Assembly: GCA_017506865.1 (NCBI GenBank)
Contig: JAFCMP010000076.1
Span: 266,604-330,603 of the forward strand
Direction of reading: 5' to 3'
Source: Tribonema minus
Lineage: Eukaryota; Sar; Xanthophyceae; Tribonematales; Tribonemataceae
DNA: 64,000 nucleotides
This document shows, piece by piece, positions 1 through 11,000 of the stretch. A model generated the notes under the pieces. The model worked only from the letters and a program-made list of their open reading frames with translations, was not told where the DNA came from and made no database searches. The translations under genes and the position numbers were made by a program. Every line of letters starts with the position of its first letter. The first letter of the stretch is position 1.

Positions 1-585
1 TTGTGCGCAGGCATTTGAAATGCCTATAGCACCGTGAGGCTAGTGAACAGTGCAATGTTACAGAATGATTGCTGCAGCTGCAGACACTTGATGCTTCAGT
101 GATCTGCAATGCACTGCATGCTTACTAGTAGCAGCACATAGAGCAAATGACAGCATCGGTGGTGCATGCACACCAGCAGCCTGCACAACTTGCTAGGTCA
201 ACGGTGCTTAGAACTGATGCCTAAAGTAAGCAGCGCCATACAACGGTAGCACCCGTTGCCAGCACCCATCATGGTTCGTGGGTTTGAGCACAACCTAGCT
301 ACAGTAGTTGCGCAGCTGCTGCAGATGCTCATAGGAACCATTATTTTGTTTTGAGGAGTTACTTTTCATCTCAAGGGCAGATATGCTTTAAGTAAGTTAG
401 TGCTTCTGTGTTATACTGCACCACGAAACATGCTTGATGCTGCTGTGTTACTTACATCCACCATATTACTGTGCTACTATGAACTTCACTGCTCCGCGAA
501 CTCGATGCAATCACTGGCCTATAAATTTGCATCGTAATACGTTTTTTGCAGCATGCTACGAGGTGTGCGTGTACATTTTACGTAC

Positions 586-2370
586 CTCGTGAACGTGATG
601 GCATTCGGCTTAATGGTGGCAGACTGGACCATCTCCGCAAGCACTTCCTCCGCCTTTCTGGGTCTTTTGCTGTTGCATAGCAATTGATCAATGCATTGTA
701 GCAGTAAACATCAGGCTCCAGCTGGCGATTACGCATCTCTCTCCAGATGCCCTCAGCAACGCTCAGCTCCCCCGCTGCCCCAGCATGATCCAGCAGAGTG
801 GTCATGGTGTAAACATTTGGCTGTTCTCCTGTTTGACACATCTCCCCATACCACGCCATCATTTCGGTCACCTGTCCCGCTCTGCCAATGGCATCCAAGA
901 GTGCAGCCCAGTTCCGCTCGTTCGGTTTGATACCCTGCAGCACAATGCAGAAATGCGCGTTGATCATAACACTCATGGCCCATTCAAGCACGCCACGCAT
1001 GCCGTCAAGTGCTGGGTACACCGCATTGCAATCTGAAAGGCCATAGTTGGCTGCACAGGTCAACAGCAGGCAGCACTAGACATTGTGAAGTATGTCTGTG
1101 TGACACCATGCTCAAACATCCTTGCAGGAAACCAATTTCAGACGCTACATCATTACCAGCAGGAATGACCAGTTCGTGTGCCATCGCATGTTGTGATGCC
1201 TTTACTCATGATGGACTTGCAGTCGACAAAAAGACAAGCTCTCCGCATGATCGAATGCATGCCAACCACAATAGAAATGCCAACACGCAAAAAACTGCCC
1301 CTTGAATTTCAGAATGCGGCTTATTGTATTACGTCTGCTGAAGGTTTGCCGCACTTGCGGCTACGTGAGATCATAGCGGCACAGCAGAGCAGCAAAAAAT
1401 CGAAACCAGAGGTCTTCCACCGTAGGCCTCACGCACTGCTGCATTTGCACAAGAACCTACATTCGCGATGCTCACCTTGCTCTGCATGCGCTGAAATATG
1501 TTGGCGGCGTTGACCAAGTCTCCCCCCCGTCGCACACACCTTGATTGCAGCAGTACAATGCCGAACATCAGGCATAGGACCCCTGTCTTGCATCAGCTGC
1601 AGCAGCTCCAAGGCCTGCTGGCTGCCGCCCCTGTCGCCAGCGAGCATCCCACTCTTGCCGCGGTGACATGCCATGATCAAAATAAGATAGTCTGCATCGT
1701 TGGGGTTGATGCCGCGCTCTCTCATCTTGTTGATCAGCTGCAGTGCAACAGCCAGGCGGCCGGCTTTCCCAAACGCTTGCAGCACAGTGCTGCAGGGACG
1801 ATGAGTCCAGCCAAACCCCTCCCGCTCCATCTCGTACAGCAGCTCCATGGCTTTAAAAGGCAACTCGTCTGCATAAGCTTGGATGATAAGCTCATAATCG
1901 CTGCAGATCATGGCTCCTGAACCCTGCAGCTGTCTTAGTGCGATCATGGCGTGCCGGGGCTGATGATTGTGGGCCATGGTGGCGAGAAGCGCCCTCACTT
2001 CCAGAGCAGTGGGCTCCTCAATGTCCTCGAACAGTCGAAGAGCATCTATCCAATTCTTTTGTTTGCCTAGAGCGCGTATTCTACTAACCGATGAGCCTGG
2101 TGGACGATTGCCTCCACGTAAAGTGTGCTGCTGTCGCGCTGTAGAATTGCTGGCGATGCCACACGAGGCTCGATGCAGGACAGTCAGTTGATGATGGTGC
2201 CCATACGGCGGTGCTGCAGCCCCAGGTTGACGAGCATCTCTGCTGAAGGTGTGCTTCACAAAGGCCCATGCTGTCTGCGTCTGAGGAAGGGCAGCTCGCG
2301 TTCGTAGGCCACTGCCGAGACAAGTGGCTAGGCGGCGGCCAGGCTCAAAGAGCTTAGCGCCGCGAAACAT
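586..2370 (-). pseudogene. PPR-SMR gene copy 1, 5' part (exons 1-2), two frameshifts, cut by window edge
   Basis: First two exons of a P-class PPR protein, the paralogue of intact copies at 16.1-20.5 and 35.8-40.5 kb. Exon 1 is about 2370-1476, starting at the ATG that begins MFRGAKLF; exon 2 is about 934-586. Both donor sites (GTGAGC, GTACGT) and the CAG acceptor match the other copies. Two single-base indels break the frame. A seven-C run at 1522-1528 (six in copy 2) shifts the frame near the exon 1 end. A missing G near 659-661 shifts it after the KDP codons of exon 2, where copy 3 continues RKAEEVLAEM. Removing these indels gives exon lengths equal in phase to the intact copies. Both indels are in homopolymers, so assembly error is as likely as real decay. 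Exons 3 and 4 should lie left of base 1; bases 1-585 are intron 2 and hold nothing else I can see. Confidence 0.7.
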
Positions 2371-2412
2371 CGTTCCTCCTCTCCTCTTTCTCGTTCCTCC
2401 TCTCCTCTTTCT
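2371..2412. repeat. Two tandem copies of a 21-bp C/T-rich unit
   Basis: The 21-bp unit beginning CGTTCCTCCTCTCC is present twice, directly upstream of the copy 1 start codon, so it lies in the 5' UTR or promoter. It reads as RKRRGGT repeats if the upstream in-frame ORF is translated, but the paralogues start at the downstream ATG, so it is probably untranslated. Confidence 0.7.
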
Positions 2413-2439
2413 CTCTGTCACATATTTCAAACATGAAGT

Positions 2440-3000
2440 TGTTCGCGCAGGCGCGACTCGCCGCCGAGGCGCACTGGACTTTGGACTGCGGGTTGGCAGT
2501 AGCCTTTTGCATATTCGTCACCATACGTGACAGCTCTTGCCCCTCCCGCCTCCGTCAGGCTCAGGGGGGGGCGCGTGATGTACAGCGGGTGCGTGGATGA
2601 TTTGGCTTTGCAGGAAAAATGAATAGTTTCAAGGGCCTTGGACCCCACCTACCATACCCTATTTTCCGCAGCCTTTGACCACCTCGGCGCCATGTCACGC
2701 GACACCCTGGCGCTGCTACACGCACTCGCCGAGCAGAGCTCGCAGGGCAGCTACAATGTTGCGCAGCGCGTTGCCTTCTGGCGCCGCTGCATTTCCCTCG
2801 AGCTACAGGGCGCGTTCGCACGCCTTGCGGTTGGCAACTGAAACGCAGTCATAGTTCCTGATGGCGACGTCAGCGCCTATCGCCGCATCGCACTGTTGCA
2901 GGTGCCGCGGCCCTCGCCAGCCAGCACCGACCCGCCGGCCCCCCGTAGATATAGTAATCGCAATGCCTGTTTCATCGTGTGCTCAGCCCGTGCGGTCCAG
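2440..3000 (+). mobile_element. Fragment of RLE retrotransposon family 3 (C-terminal end)
   Basis: This plus-strand stretch is similar to the minus-strand sequence at about 20.64-21.12 kb, the tail end of a broken retroelement reading frame. The shared protein includes HTLFSAAFDH, LLHALAEQSSQGSYN and QRVAFWRR. Here the frame is open only from 2638 to 2841 and then stops, so the fragment is dead. It abuts the upstream region of PPR copy 1, and the longer copy of the same element abuts the upstream region of PPR copy 2. Confidence 0.65.
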
Positions 3001-3770
3001 CATATAATATACAAGTTCCAACCGCAGTTCCTATTTAAACCTCCATGACATTTGTATTACGCAGACCTCCTCAAGCTTCTAAGAGAACGAAGGAACTCGA
3101 AGCTACGTCACACTGCCTTGAGCGCAATGCGACGCGCATAGGTACCGTGACCGCGAGACAGCTGACTGTGCATGTAGACTGGTGAAAAATCGACCGACGC
3201 CAGCGTGGCGCTGCTAGCCGCGGCGCTATCCCAACAGGCCCTCTGACATCCTACTTGCCTATTTATAAAACTGCAATTGCTTAAGTTGTGCTGCGCGCGC
3301 GCTGTCGTGACACCTAGGTCTTGAGGCAATTCACTTGCCTGTGAGGAAAACTGCAACCTTTATCACGTTACAACTCCCCACGCCTTGCCCGCTACCTCAC
3401 TTGTTGACCCCTTATGCCACAATGTGGTTTCAGTTACATACTAGTGAATCAGTCTAACAAGCAGCTCCGCCACCACTGGCACCTTATCATAATGATATGG
3501 CATATGCTGTGGGCAGGGCGTCGACCATGGCCCCGGGCCGCCCCCATGAAATTGACATCCTAAGGTTTGAGAGGGCGTTCCGAGTGTCTGCATTACATTG
3601 TGGATGAGATGCATTGGACAGCTTGTTTGTCGACATGTCCATCATGACCACCAGAGGCACTACAACTCTGTGGCGGCACACAGCCTGAGACTGATTATAT
3701 ATATATGCTACTAGTAGTAGAAGTACATAATTATGGGGCATTTTTGCACCCTGAGCAAGAATGAATAGAA
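3001..3770. other. Intergenic, no gene recognised
   Basis: No open frame here shows a domain, codon bias or match to the other repeats in the window. It separates the family 3 fragment from a family 2 relic. Confidence 0.5.
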
Positions 3771-4520
3771 AGAACATAAGGATGGACATCGTGCTGCCTG
3801 CCGACACTTTAAAGGCGACCGGCTACGACGATCCAACACGTCAACTACCGCTCATGGTGGACGACATGACATATGCATGTGCACCTGCTTTGAGGCACAG
3901 GTGGCGTCACAGGCGGAGAAGACTGCAGCAGACCCCGAACGTTGCTGCCGTCACGGTGACCACAAGGCCGCTATATGCACCCACTATTCTGGTCATTATG
4001 ATCAGATTTGCTACACACTTGCCACTTTGGCAATCGGGGCATTTGACAGCATCAGGGCGCAGGGGCGGAAGCTGCTGGAGGCTGTGGCGACGGAGTATGC
4101 CACTGGCAGCAGGATGTCAGTGCCCGGAGGAGCACGCACTAAAGCTCTTACTAGTAGGGACATCGCCGCGGCCCTGGCGCGCTTACGCTCAGCACTGTCG
4201 GCAGCGCTCCACATGGCGTACTCTGGCCGTGTCATGTGGGACACACAGTGTCGCATGGCAGAAACCGGGGGGGCCCGGGGGGGCACATGGACGAGGACGT
4301 ACTACGGCGTAGGGGTGGATCTCGAGATGCCATTTGACGGCGGCGGCGTTCATGTGGTCGTCATTGAAACACTTTCAGACTGTGAGATGACATTTAGATT
4401 CTGTACAGCAAGCTTCAAGTAAGATACCATTCGTCTAATTGCTTAAGCCTTTTCGCGCCCAGGGCCTGAGCAAGAATTGCAATCATGATAAAAAGTACAT
4501 ACCTGCAAGAATTAATAAAA
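3771..4520 (+). mobile_element. Old 3' relic of RLE retrotransposon family 2
   Basis: The plus strand encodes a decayed version of the family 2 C-terminus: MDIVLPAD, TGYDDPTRQLPLMVD and CFEAQVAS, which form the PD-(D/E)XK core of the restriction-like endonuclease. The reading frame switches near 3860 through extra bases, and further small insertions mark it as an old copy. The 3' end keeps the family tail, ending in GATAAAAAGTACAT, with a partial second tail just after it. Confidence 0.8.
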
Positions 4521-4649
4521 AGTACATACCTGCAGGGAGTTATATTACTTCAAGTTACAAAATTCTTTTTAAGTGCCCGCAAGGGAGCCTACTGCTGCAG
4601 TGGTAGGCCGGCTGTCCTACTTCAACAGTTGTGCAATTCCAGCTGGGAC

Positions 4650-4994
4650 TTGCTCTATATAGCATATGCTGCACCAGCAGCCAGTCGGCACTGCGCCCCG
4701 ATAGCATGCATCATGTGTGCCCGCCATTGAAGCGATACGCTGCTGAGTGCACTGCACTATTGGAGTGATGCCTGCCTTGCATTCAACTCTTCTGCACTGA
4801 CTTGAGGAGCAACATATGGTGTACTTCTGAAGTATATGTATACTTTCCCCGCTGCATAACTACAGCTGTAACAGTAGTACATGCAAGAGACAAGCTCTGT
4901 TGTGAGGCTGCTTGTCCGTCTGAGAGAGCTTTAGTCTCTGGCATGGCACTGCATTCAATCATGATGCAGTGAAGTACTACACTCTACTGTATGG
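4650..4994. repeat. Downstream flank of the PPR copy 2 unit, separated from its gene by retrotransposons
   Basis: This block (for example CAGTCGGCACTGCGCCCCGA near 4683 and GAGGCTGCTTGTCCGTCTGA near 4905) recurs at 23.08-24.16 kb and 34.83-35.16 kb, the 3' flanks of PPR copies 3 and 4. In those units it runs straight on into sequence that here resumes only after 14.16 and 15.46 kb. The family 1 array was therefore inserted into a once continuous flank. The block also weakly resembles the family 1 3' end (GCAGCAGCCTAGTC...), so it may itself contain a very old relative. Confidence 0.7.
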
Positions 4995-5004
4995 GTCACC
5001 GTAC
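4995..5004. repeat. Target-site duplication, left copy (GTCACCGTAC)
   Basis: The 10-base GTCACCGTAC here is repeated at 14153-14162, bracketing the family 1 element exactly at its 3' end (GTATGGACTTG...). PPR unit copy 3 carries a related uninterrupted site (CACCGTACTGTATATGCATA near 24137). Confidence 0.8.
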
Positions 5005-5082
5005 GTATGGACTTGTATTTATAAAGGCCCAAGGGAGGCCGGGTTGCCTATGCAATCGAAAAGCTTGCGTCAACGCAGCAGC

Positions 5083-8000
5083 CTAGTCTGCGCTGTGCCC
5101 TAGGAGTTTGGATACCGGCGCCGCAACACAGCCCAGCATTTGCGCTCCACGTGTGTATGCCATGACGCGCTCCGCCAACTCCCGCGCCAGCGATATGCTC
5201 AGCTCAATGTGGATCTGACGCTTAGCTAACCCGGCCTTGCGTAACACATCTGCCTTCCCCCCCCCTGAGCACAGTGCTGAGTGCATTGCCAACTCCTTAA
5301 CAAAAAGGCTTGTCTGCTTGCCCAGCCGTCCGTACGACTCCTGCACGAATGGCACGAAAGCCCAAGATGACGTCAAGGTGCCGGTGTGGTGCTTGACCTT
5401 CGCGTCCTCCCCCACCCCAGCAGCATAGCCGTCCGTGTTCGAGGCATTTGTTTTGCCTGTCAGGTACGAGCTCGCTGTGGGCGCGCGCACACTTGTGTCT
5501 AGCACTATTCCCTTGTTACGGTATGCACTGCTAAAGTGCAGACACCCTGGGTCAATGACTGTGTCCGCCCGATACCCCGGTACCTTGAAGACGCTAGCGT
5601 CCTCATTGCGGACAATAGAGACATGGTGCTGTCTCAAGATGCGCTGTAGGCACCGCTTTTGGGCAGTGTGTGTCGCGTTGTGCCCCCGTATGTGCTGGCT
5701 GGGGCAGCTGATCGCATGCGTGGAGGTGGGGCTCACGTCACTGCACCGCCATGGGCACACCTCGCCCTGTATGCCCCACCCGTCTATAAAGATCGCAACC
5801 AAAATCATCGTGGCCGCTGCCATACTGGACATGGGCGCCGCACCCGGGCGGTCATTGGCAGCGGGTGGCACGCTCATCCACGCCATTGCCCCGGACGCAC
5901 GCTGGCTGCGCAGCTGCGCCAGGACCCGCGCGCTAGCCTGTTGGCGGCGGCGGCTGGTGTCACGCGAGTCACCAATAAGTGTAGCCTGCGTCGGCTTGCC
6001 CACGGCACCAGCCGAGGCAGCCTCTAGGTCCTCCACCAGGCAGTCCTCGTATTGACGTCGAAGAACATTTGAAAGGCCGGCTTGTAGTCCGTACGTGAAG
6101 TGACCGCGCCGGCGGCGGGGCACTACCTTCCTGCAGATCTCGTCAGCATAGGCCTCCCAGTCGTCGTCGTCGTCCTCCTGCCCAACGCTGCAGCTGCTTT
6201 CTTCCGCGCTAGTTTGTGTTTTAGCGGGCGTGGAAGAGGCAGCCGCGGCAGCGGCTTGAGGGCCAGGTACGGTCGCCGCCGCAGCGGCCGCCTCGGCGCC
6301 AGGCACAATGCCGTGGGTGTGTGGGGCTGGCTCGGTGGTCCCCGTCCCCGTGACGGCAGTTGCGGCGTAGATCGCTTGCACCGCAGTGGGGAGCGTCGAC
6401 GCTGCGGCCGTCGTATCTGCTGCCCACCGCAGCAACGATGCTGGGAGCTGCTCGGCCACAGCTGTGCGTGATTTTTCGCCGCCATCAGCTGTCAGCGCTC
6501 GCGTAGAGCGTCGCACGGCCTCGATGATTGGCGGCAGTCCCTGGTCCTCGCGTATTGCGCATGAGTGCTGCGCGAACCAGGTGACTGCGCCGTGTTCGTC
6601 AGTGCCGAGCCTCAGGGCCCCTGCTGCCACAGTGGCATGAATTATTGCAGGCCGCAGTGTTGTGCATGCCTGGGCCGTGTATGCGGCTGGTGCCAGTAGC
6701 CCCAAAAGCGGCATGCCCAGACCGCCTCGTCGCTCCGGCAACCGTGACGCCCGCAGTGGCACTGCGATGTCCGTGAGTTCTGGCGGGCCCAAGCGCGGCA
6801 ATACCAGCACGCTGCCACTGCTGGCTTCCTCATTGTCACCAGCAGTGCAGGCGGCCAGCAGGTGTGACTTCATGACTGCCGCGGTAGCGCAGCCGTGCAG
6901 GTGCAGCATGCGTTCAAGCGTCCATGCACAGAACCCGTCAAATGCGTGCAGCCATGTCTCACTCAAAGCCGTGTCAACGACCCGAGCTAAGAAGCCCATG
7001 CGCTTCGTCAGTGACCTGCGCAGAATGAACTGTGCTGCCTGTAGGTGATGCCGCGCCATTCCAGCTAGCTGCCACGACAATCGCCATGTCCCTGCGTCAA
7101 CGAGATGCTTGCTCATGGCAGCATGCACATAGGCTGGGTGCCCTACCGGTACCCCGACCGACGTAAAGCCCTGACTGGATTCTGGCATGGTGGCGTCCAC
7201 AAACGGTATGTCAAGGGCGCGCAGGCGTGCTCTGGCCGCTTCATCAAACACTGTGCCGCGCATGGCGATGGCCAGCGACTTGTCTGGTCGAACGCGTAGG
7301 CCCCCTGCCGCAAGCCGACGGATCACCTCTGCCACCCCAGCGGCCGCTGCATCGTCGAAGTAGGCAGCTTGCAGCACGTTGAGGTCATCCAGGAAAGCGC
7401 AGTGCGGGGCTGGTGGTTCCGCTAAGCTGTGGCCGTAGGCCGGCATACTGCCGGGCGTCGCATTCACTCCATCAGGGTAGAAGAGTAGGAATGCCGCTGC
7501 CACTGCAAAGTACAGCGGCCCTAGAGGGTCCCCTTGCTGGCACCCTAGGTGGGAGCAGATAATGCGAGCTTCACCGTTCACCTCCACTCGCATCTCTGGG
7601 GCAGTGTCACCACAGTATACGGACTCAAAGTGCGGGAGCAGCTCCGGACAGAAGAGCATAAGTCCCCGCACAATGGCGGCGCGATCCACACTGTTAAATG
7701 CGTTCTCACAGTCCAGCTGGATTGTGGTGCCATACAGCTCGTGCCACACGCGCGCGCGCGCTGCCACATGCTCGACGCCAGACCGGTATCCTACGCCAAA
7801 CTGCGACATGGAGGCCAGCAGCCCCGATATTTTGCCCTTGACACACCGTGCCGCTGTGGACCCGAGGAGTCTACGCCAGACACTGGAGCAGGCGATCGGA
7901 CGCCGCTTCTGTCCTATGCCTGAGAGGGCCGCGGCGCGGAGAAGCCGTTGCGATTGCTCCGGCAGCAGTTCGGGCTCAACAAGCAGCGTCGTGAACACCT

Positions 8001-11000
8001 TGGCCAGGTGATGGGCGAATGCCGGTTCCATCACATCCGATTCTGAATCACCAGCTAGTCCTGGCGAGGCACTGCCCACGGGGCGGGTGGCTGCTTTCAC
8101 TGGTGCACCAGGCCCAGCGGCCATTAAGAGGTGTTCATAGCGTAGGCCGTCCAGCCCTCCTGCCTTCCCCGCCCCTGCTGCGGACAAGGTCGACAGTATG
8201 TCTGTCGCCTCCACCTCGAGGCGCCGTCCGGCTGCGCTGGCAGCATCCTCAGGCCTATCGCTGCGATCACGCGCCTGACCCGATTCGAAGATGGGACTGC
8301 CGCTGCCAGCGGGCCCGGCGGTCGTTGCCACCCCTGCGCTGTGCAAGCAGTGCCGCCGGGCGTCGCGTACCAGGCCGCGCACTTGCTCCATTGGCGTATC
8401 GACTACCCCGGGCCGGGTGCCAGTTTCAGGGTGCTTTGCTGCCAGCACCTGTGCCGTGACCACGTCTGCTGGGGCGCATGCTTCACGCGCCTCTAGTCGT
8501 GCGGCAGCCAGGCCTACCCCCCGTCGCTTGCCTGAGAGGGCAGCGCATGCTGTTTGCTGCCTGGAGTCAGCCTCCGTCCAGTCGGCATCGAAGTTCGTTT
8601 GTGCCGACGCTGTAGCTGCGTTGTTTGGTTTGGGGGCCCGCAGCGCCGCTGCTGCTGACAGCGTCTTTCTCAGTAGCTCCGCAAAGTCGCCAGACAGCAA
8701 CGCTGCCAGCCGGGCCGCAGGCGGCATACCGGTTCCCTCCGGTTGCCTACCAAAGGCCATTGCTGCTAGCAGGTGCAGCAGCCTGTAGCCGCGCTGCACT
8801 AGAGTCTGAGAAACCTGATGAGCAAACGCCCCGGCACCATGGTGGAGGCGCACCCGTGCCGCCTCACGTGCACTGTCTGTGGCGTCCGCCAGTAGTCGTG
8901 TGGCGTGCTCCACTAGCCGTGCCCACTGAGTGCACTGCAGCTGAGTGCGGAAGGAGTTGGCAGTCGTGGTGAACCGTAGCAGCAGTAGATCCGCCTCATT
9001 GGTCTGGTCAAGTGCGTGGACGACCGAGGGCCGCCGCGTCGAGAGGTCCCAAGCCAGGGATGCTCGTGCCTGGGGCTTTGAGGGCCTGCCACTGGTGGTG
9101 GTGGTCGGGGCGGGCGGTGACGCGGCATCGTCCGGCGGGTCCAAGACCATGTCCGTCCATCCCACGGCCGTCCCGTGGGGGGGGCTGCTGTCCTGCAGCC
9201 TTAGGCTGTTAGATTGAGTGCGGCTGCCGGCGCTGCCAGGCGGTGCCGCAGCAGCTGCCGTTCGGCGCCGGCGTTGCGCGCCGGTTGCCGTGGCCGCCGG
9301 GCGTTTCTTGCTGGACTTTGAGTTGGCAGCGCCACTAGCCGGCACCGCCGGTGGCTTTGGAGGTGTCGCTGCGGCAGCCCCCGCCGCCGCGGCCGCGCCG
9401 TCGCTACCCGCACCCCCGCCCTCGGACTGGCCCGGGGGTACTGTCGGGCGTGCGCGCGTGGGGGCGCTTCCATTCCGTCGACACGTGTGGCATGGCGAGG
9501 TCAGCGCGCATTGCCTCTGCCCCGCGCTGGCTGACATATGGACCAGACCGCAGGCACCTGTGCATGCACTCAGCTTCCTTACCGCCCGTAGGAAGTCTTC
9601 TGCCGTGCAACCATACATGGTGCTCATCTCCTGCACACGCTTGGCATGGTGTGCCCCAGTGTTGCAGGTACTGCTGCCTGAAGGGGCACGGTCACCGGAT
9701 GGGTCGTGATCAACCTGCTGCCGGATGCCCTTGGCGTATGCTGCCGCCGGATTTTGCTGACAGTGTGATGTGCTCGCCTCAGGGTTCAGCATCGACCTCG
9801 TGCAGCTACCACCGTTGAAGTGGGCCACTACCGGTGCCATGCGGCTCGCAGCTGACAGTTTGCCTCGCTGTTTGCTGTCCTCTTTCTGACCAAGCTGCCA
9901 AAATGCCAGTGTGCATAGTGGACACCTCAGTGGCTCAGGCTGCTGTGGCAACTGCAGCGCAGTACGGGGCTGTGTCCGACTCGGAGCCGTGATGTGGGTG
10001 CTGTCAGCTTGAGTGGTCGCCGACGCTGTCACAGTGGTTGGCAAGGGCGGAGCTGCCGCAGGGGCGACAAGCAGTTCAAAGTGTCCCACATTTGTATATA
10101 GCCCAGGCGGCGTCCACAGCACATCCAGATGGCAGTCAGGCTGAGCTGGAGTTGCCGGTGCGAATACCGCTGGCAGCCCCATCAGTTGTGCCAGCACCAG
10201 CCCTGTTGATTTTTGCGTGCTGCCAGTGGCCTGAGGCTCGGCCTGCCACACCGTCACCGAGACCGCGTAGACCGCTGCAACAATGGCCCACACAGACAAA
10301 CCGAGGGGCCGTCCCCACACGCCCTCTTCCTGTAGGCGTTGCAGCAGGAGCGTGTGCCCGCTGTCCGCGCTGTCCGTTTCATTTGTGCCGTACTCGATTG
10401 CGAGGCAGCGAGCGCGTGTCCCGTACGTGTCGAATTGTTCACGTGTACACGCAGGTTGGGCTGCTGCATGCGCGGTCAGTTGACGCATCGATGACATGCT
10501 GGCCCCTTGTTTGCCCGCCCCCTGCGTGACGTATGCCACCATCCCGTCCAGCAGTGCCTCTCGCATGGCAATCACCAGCGCTGGGGCCGGCAGTCCGTGC
10601 TCAACTGCGACGCTGCCTATGCCGTGTAGAGCTGTATGAATCAGGCAGTTGCCGTTGCCCACGTTGCTCACGGGGCGAAGCTCCCCACCACGTGCTAGCG
10701 TCGCTGTGTTTTCCCCAAGCGCCTGTTTGTGGAGTGCCTGCAGGCCCGTGTGCCAAGTGGAAAAACCATAGTTGGTGGCTTTTGCCAGCGCGTCTTGCTG
10801 CTCTTCCACGGTGACTGTATGGCGCACGTTTGAGGGTATCCGGGTCGCCACCGTCACGGTGGTGACCTTCGCCGGCCCGGATATTGGTGCTGAGGGGGCA
10901 GAGGCACCGCCCCTCGGCGGTGTGGTGGCTGGTGCCAGGGGTGCACGAGAATTGTCGCACTGGGCCTGTCGCTCCTGCATGCGCCGTCTGTGTTTACCTC

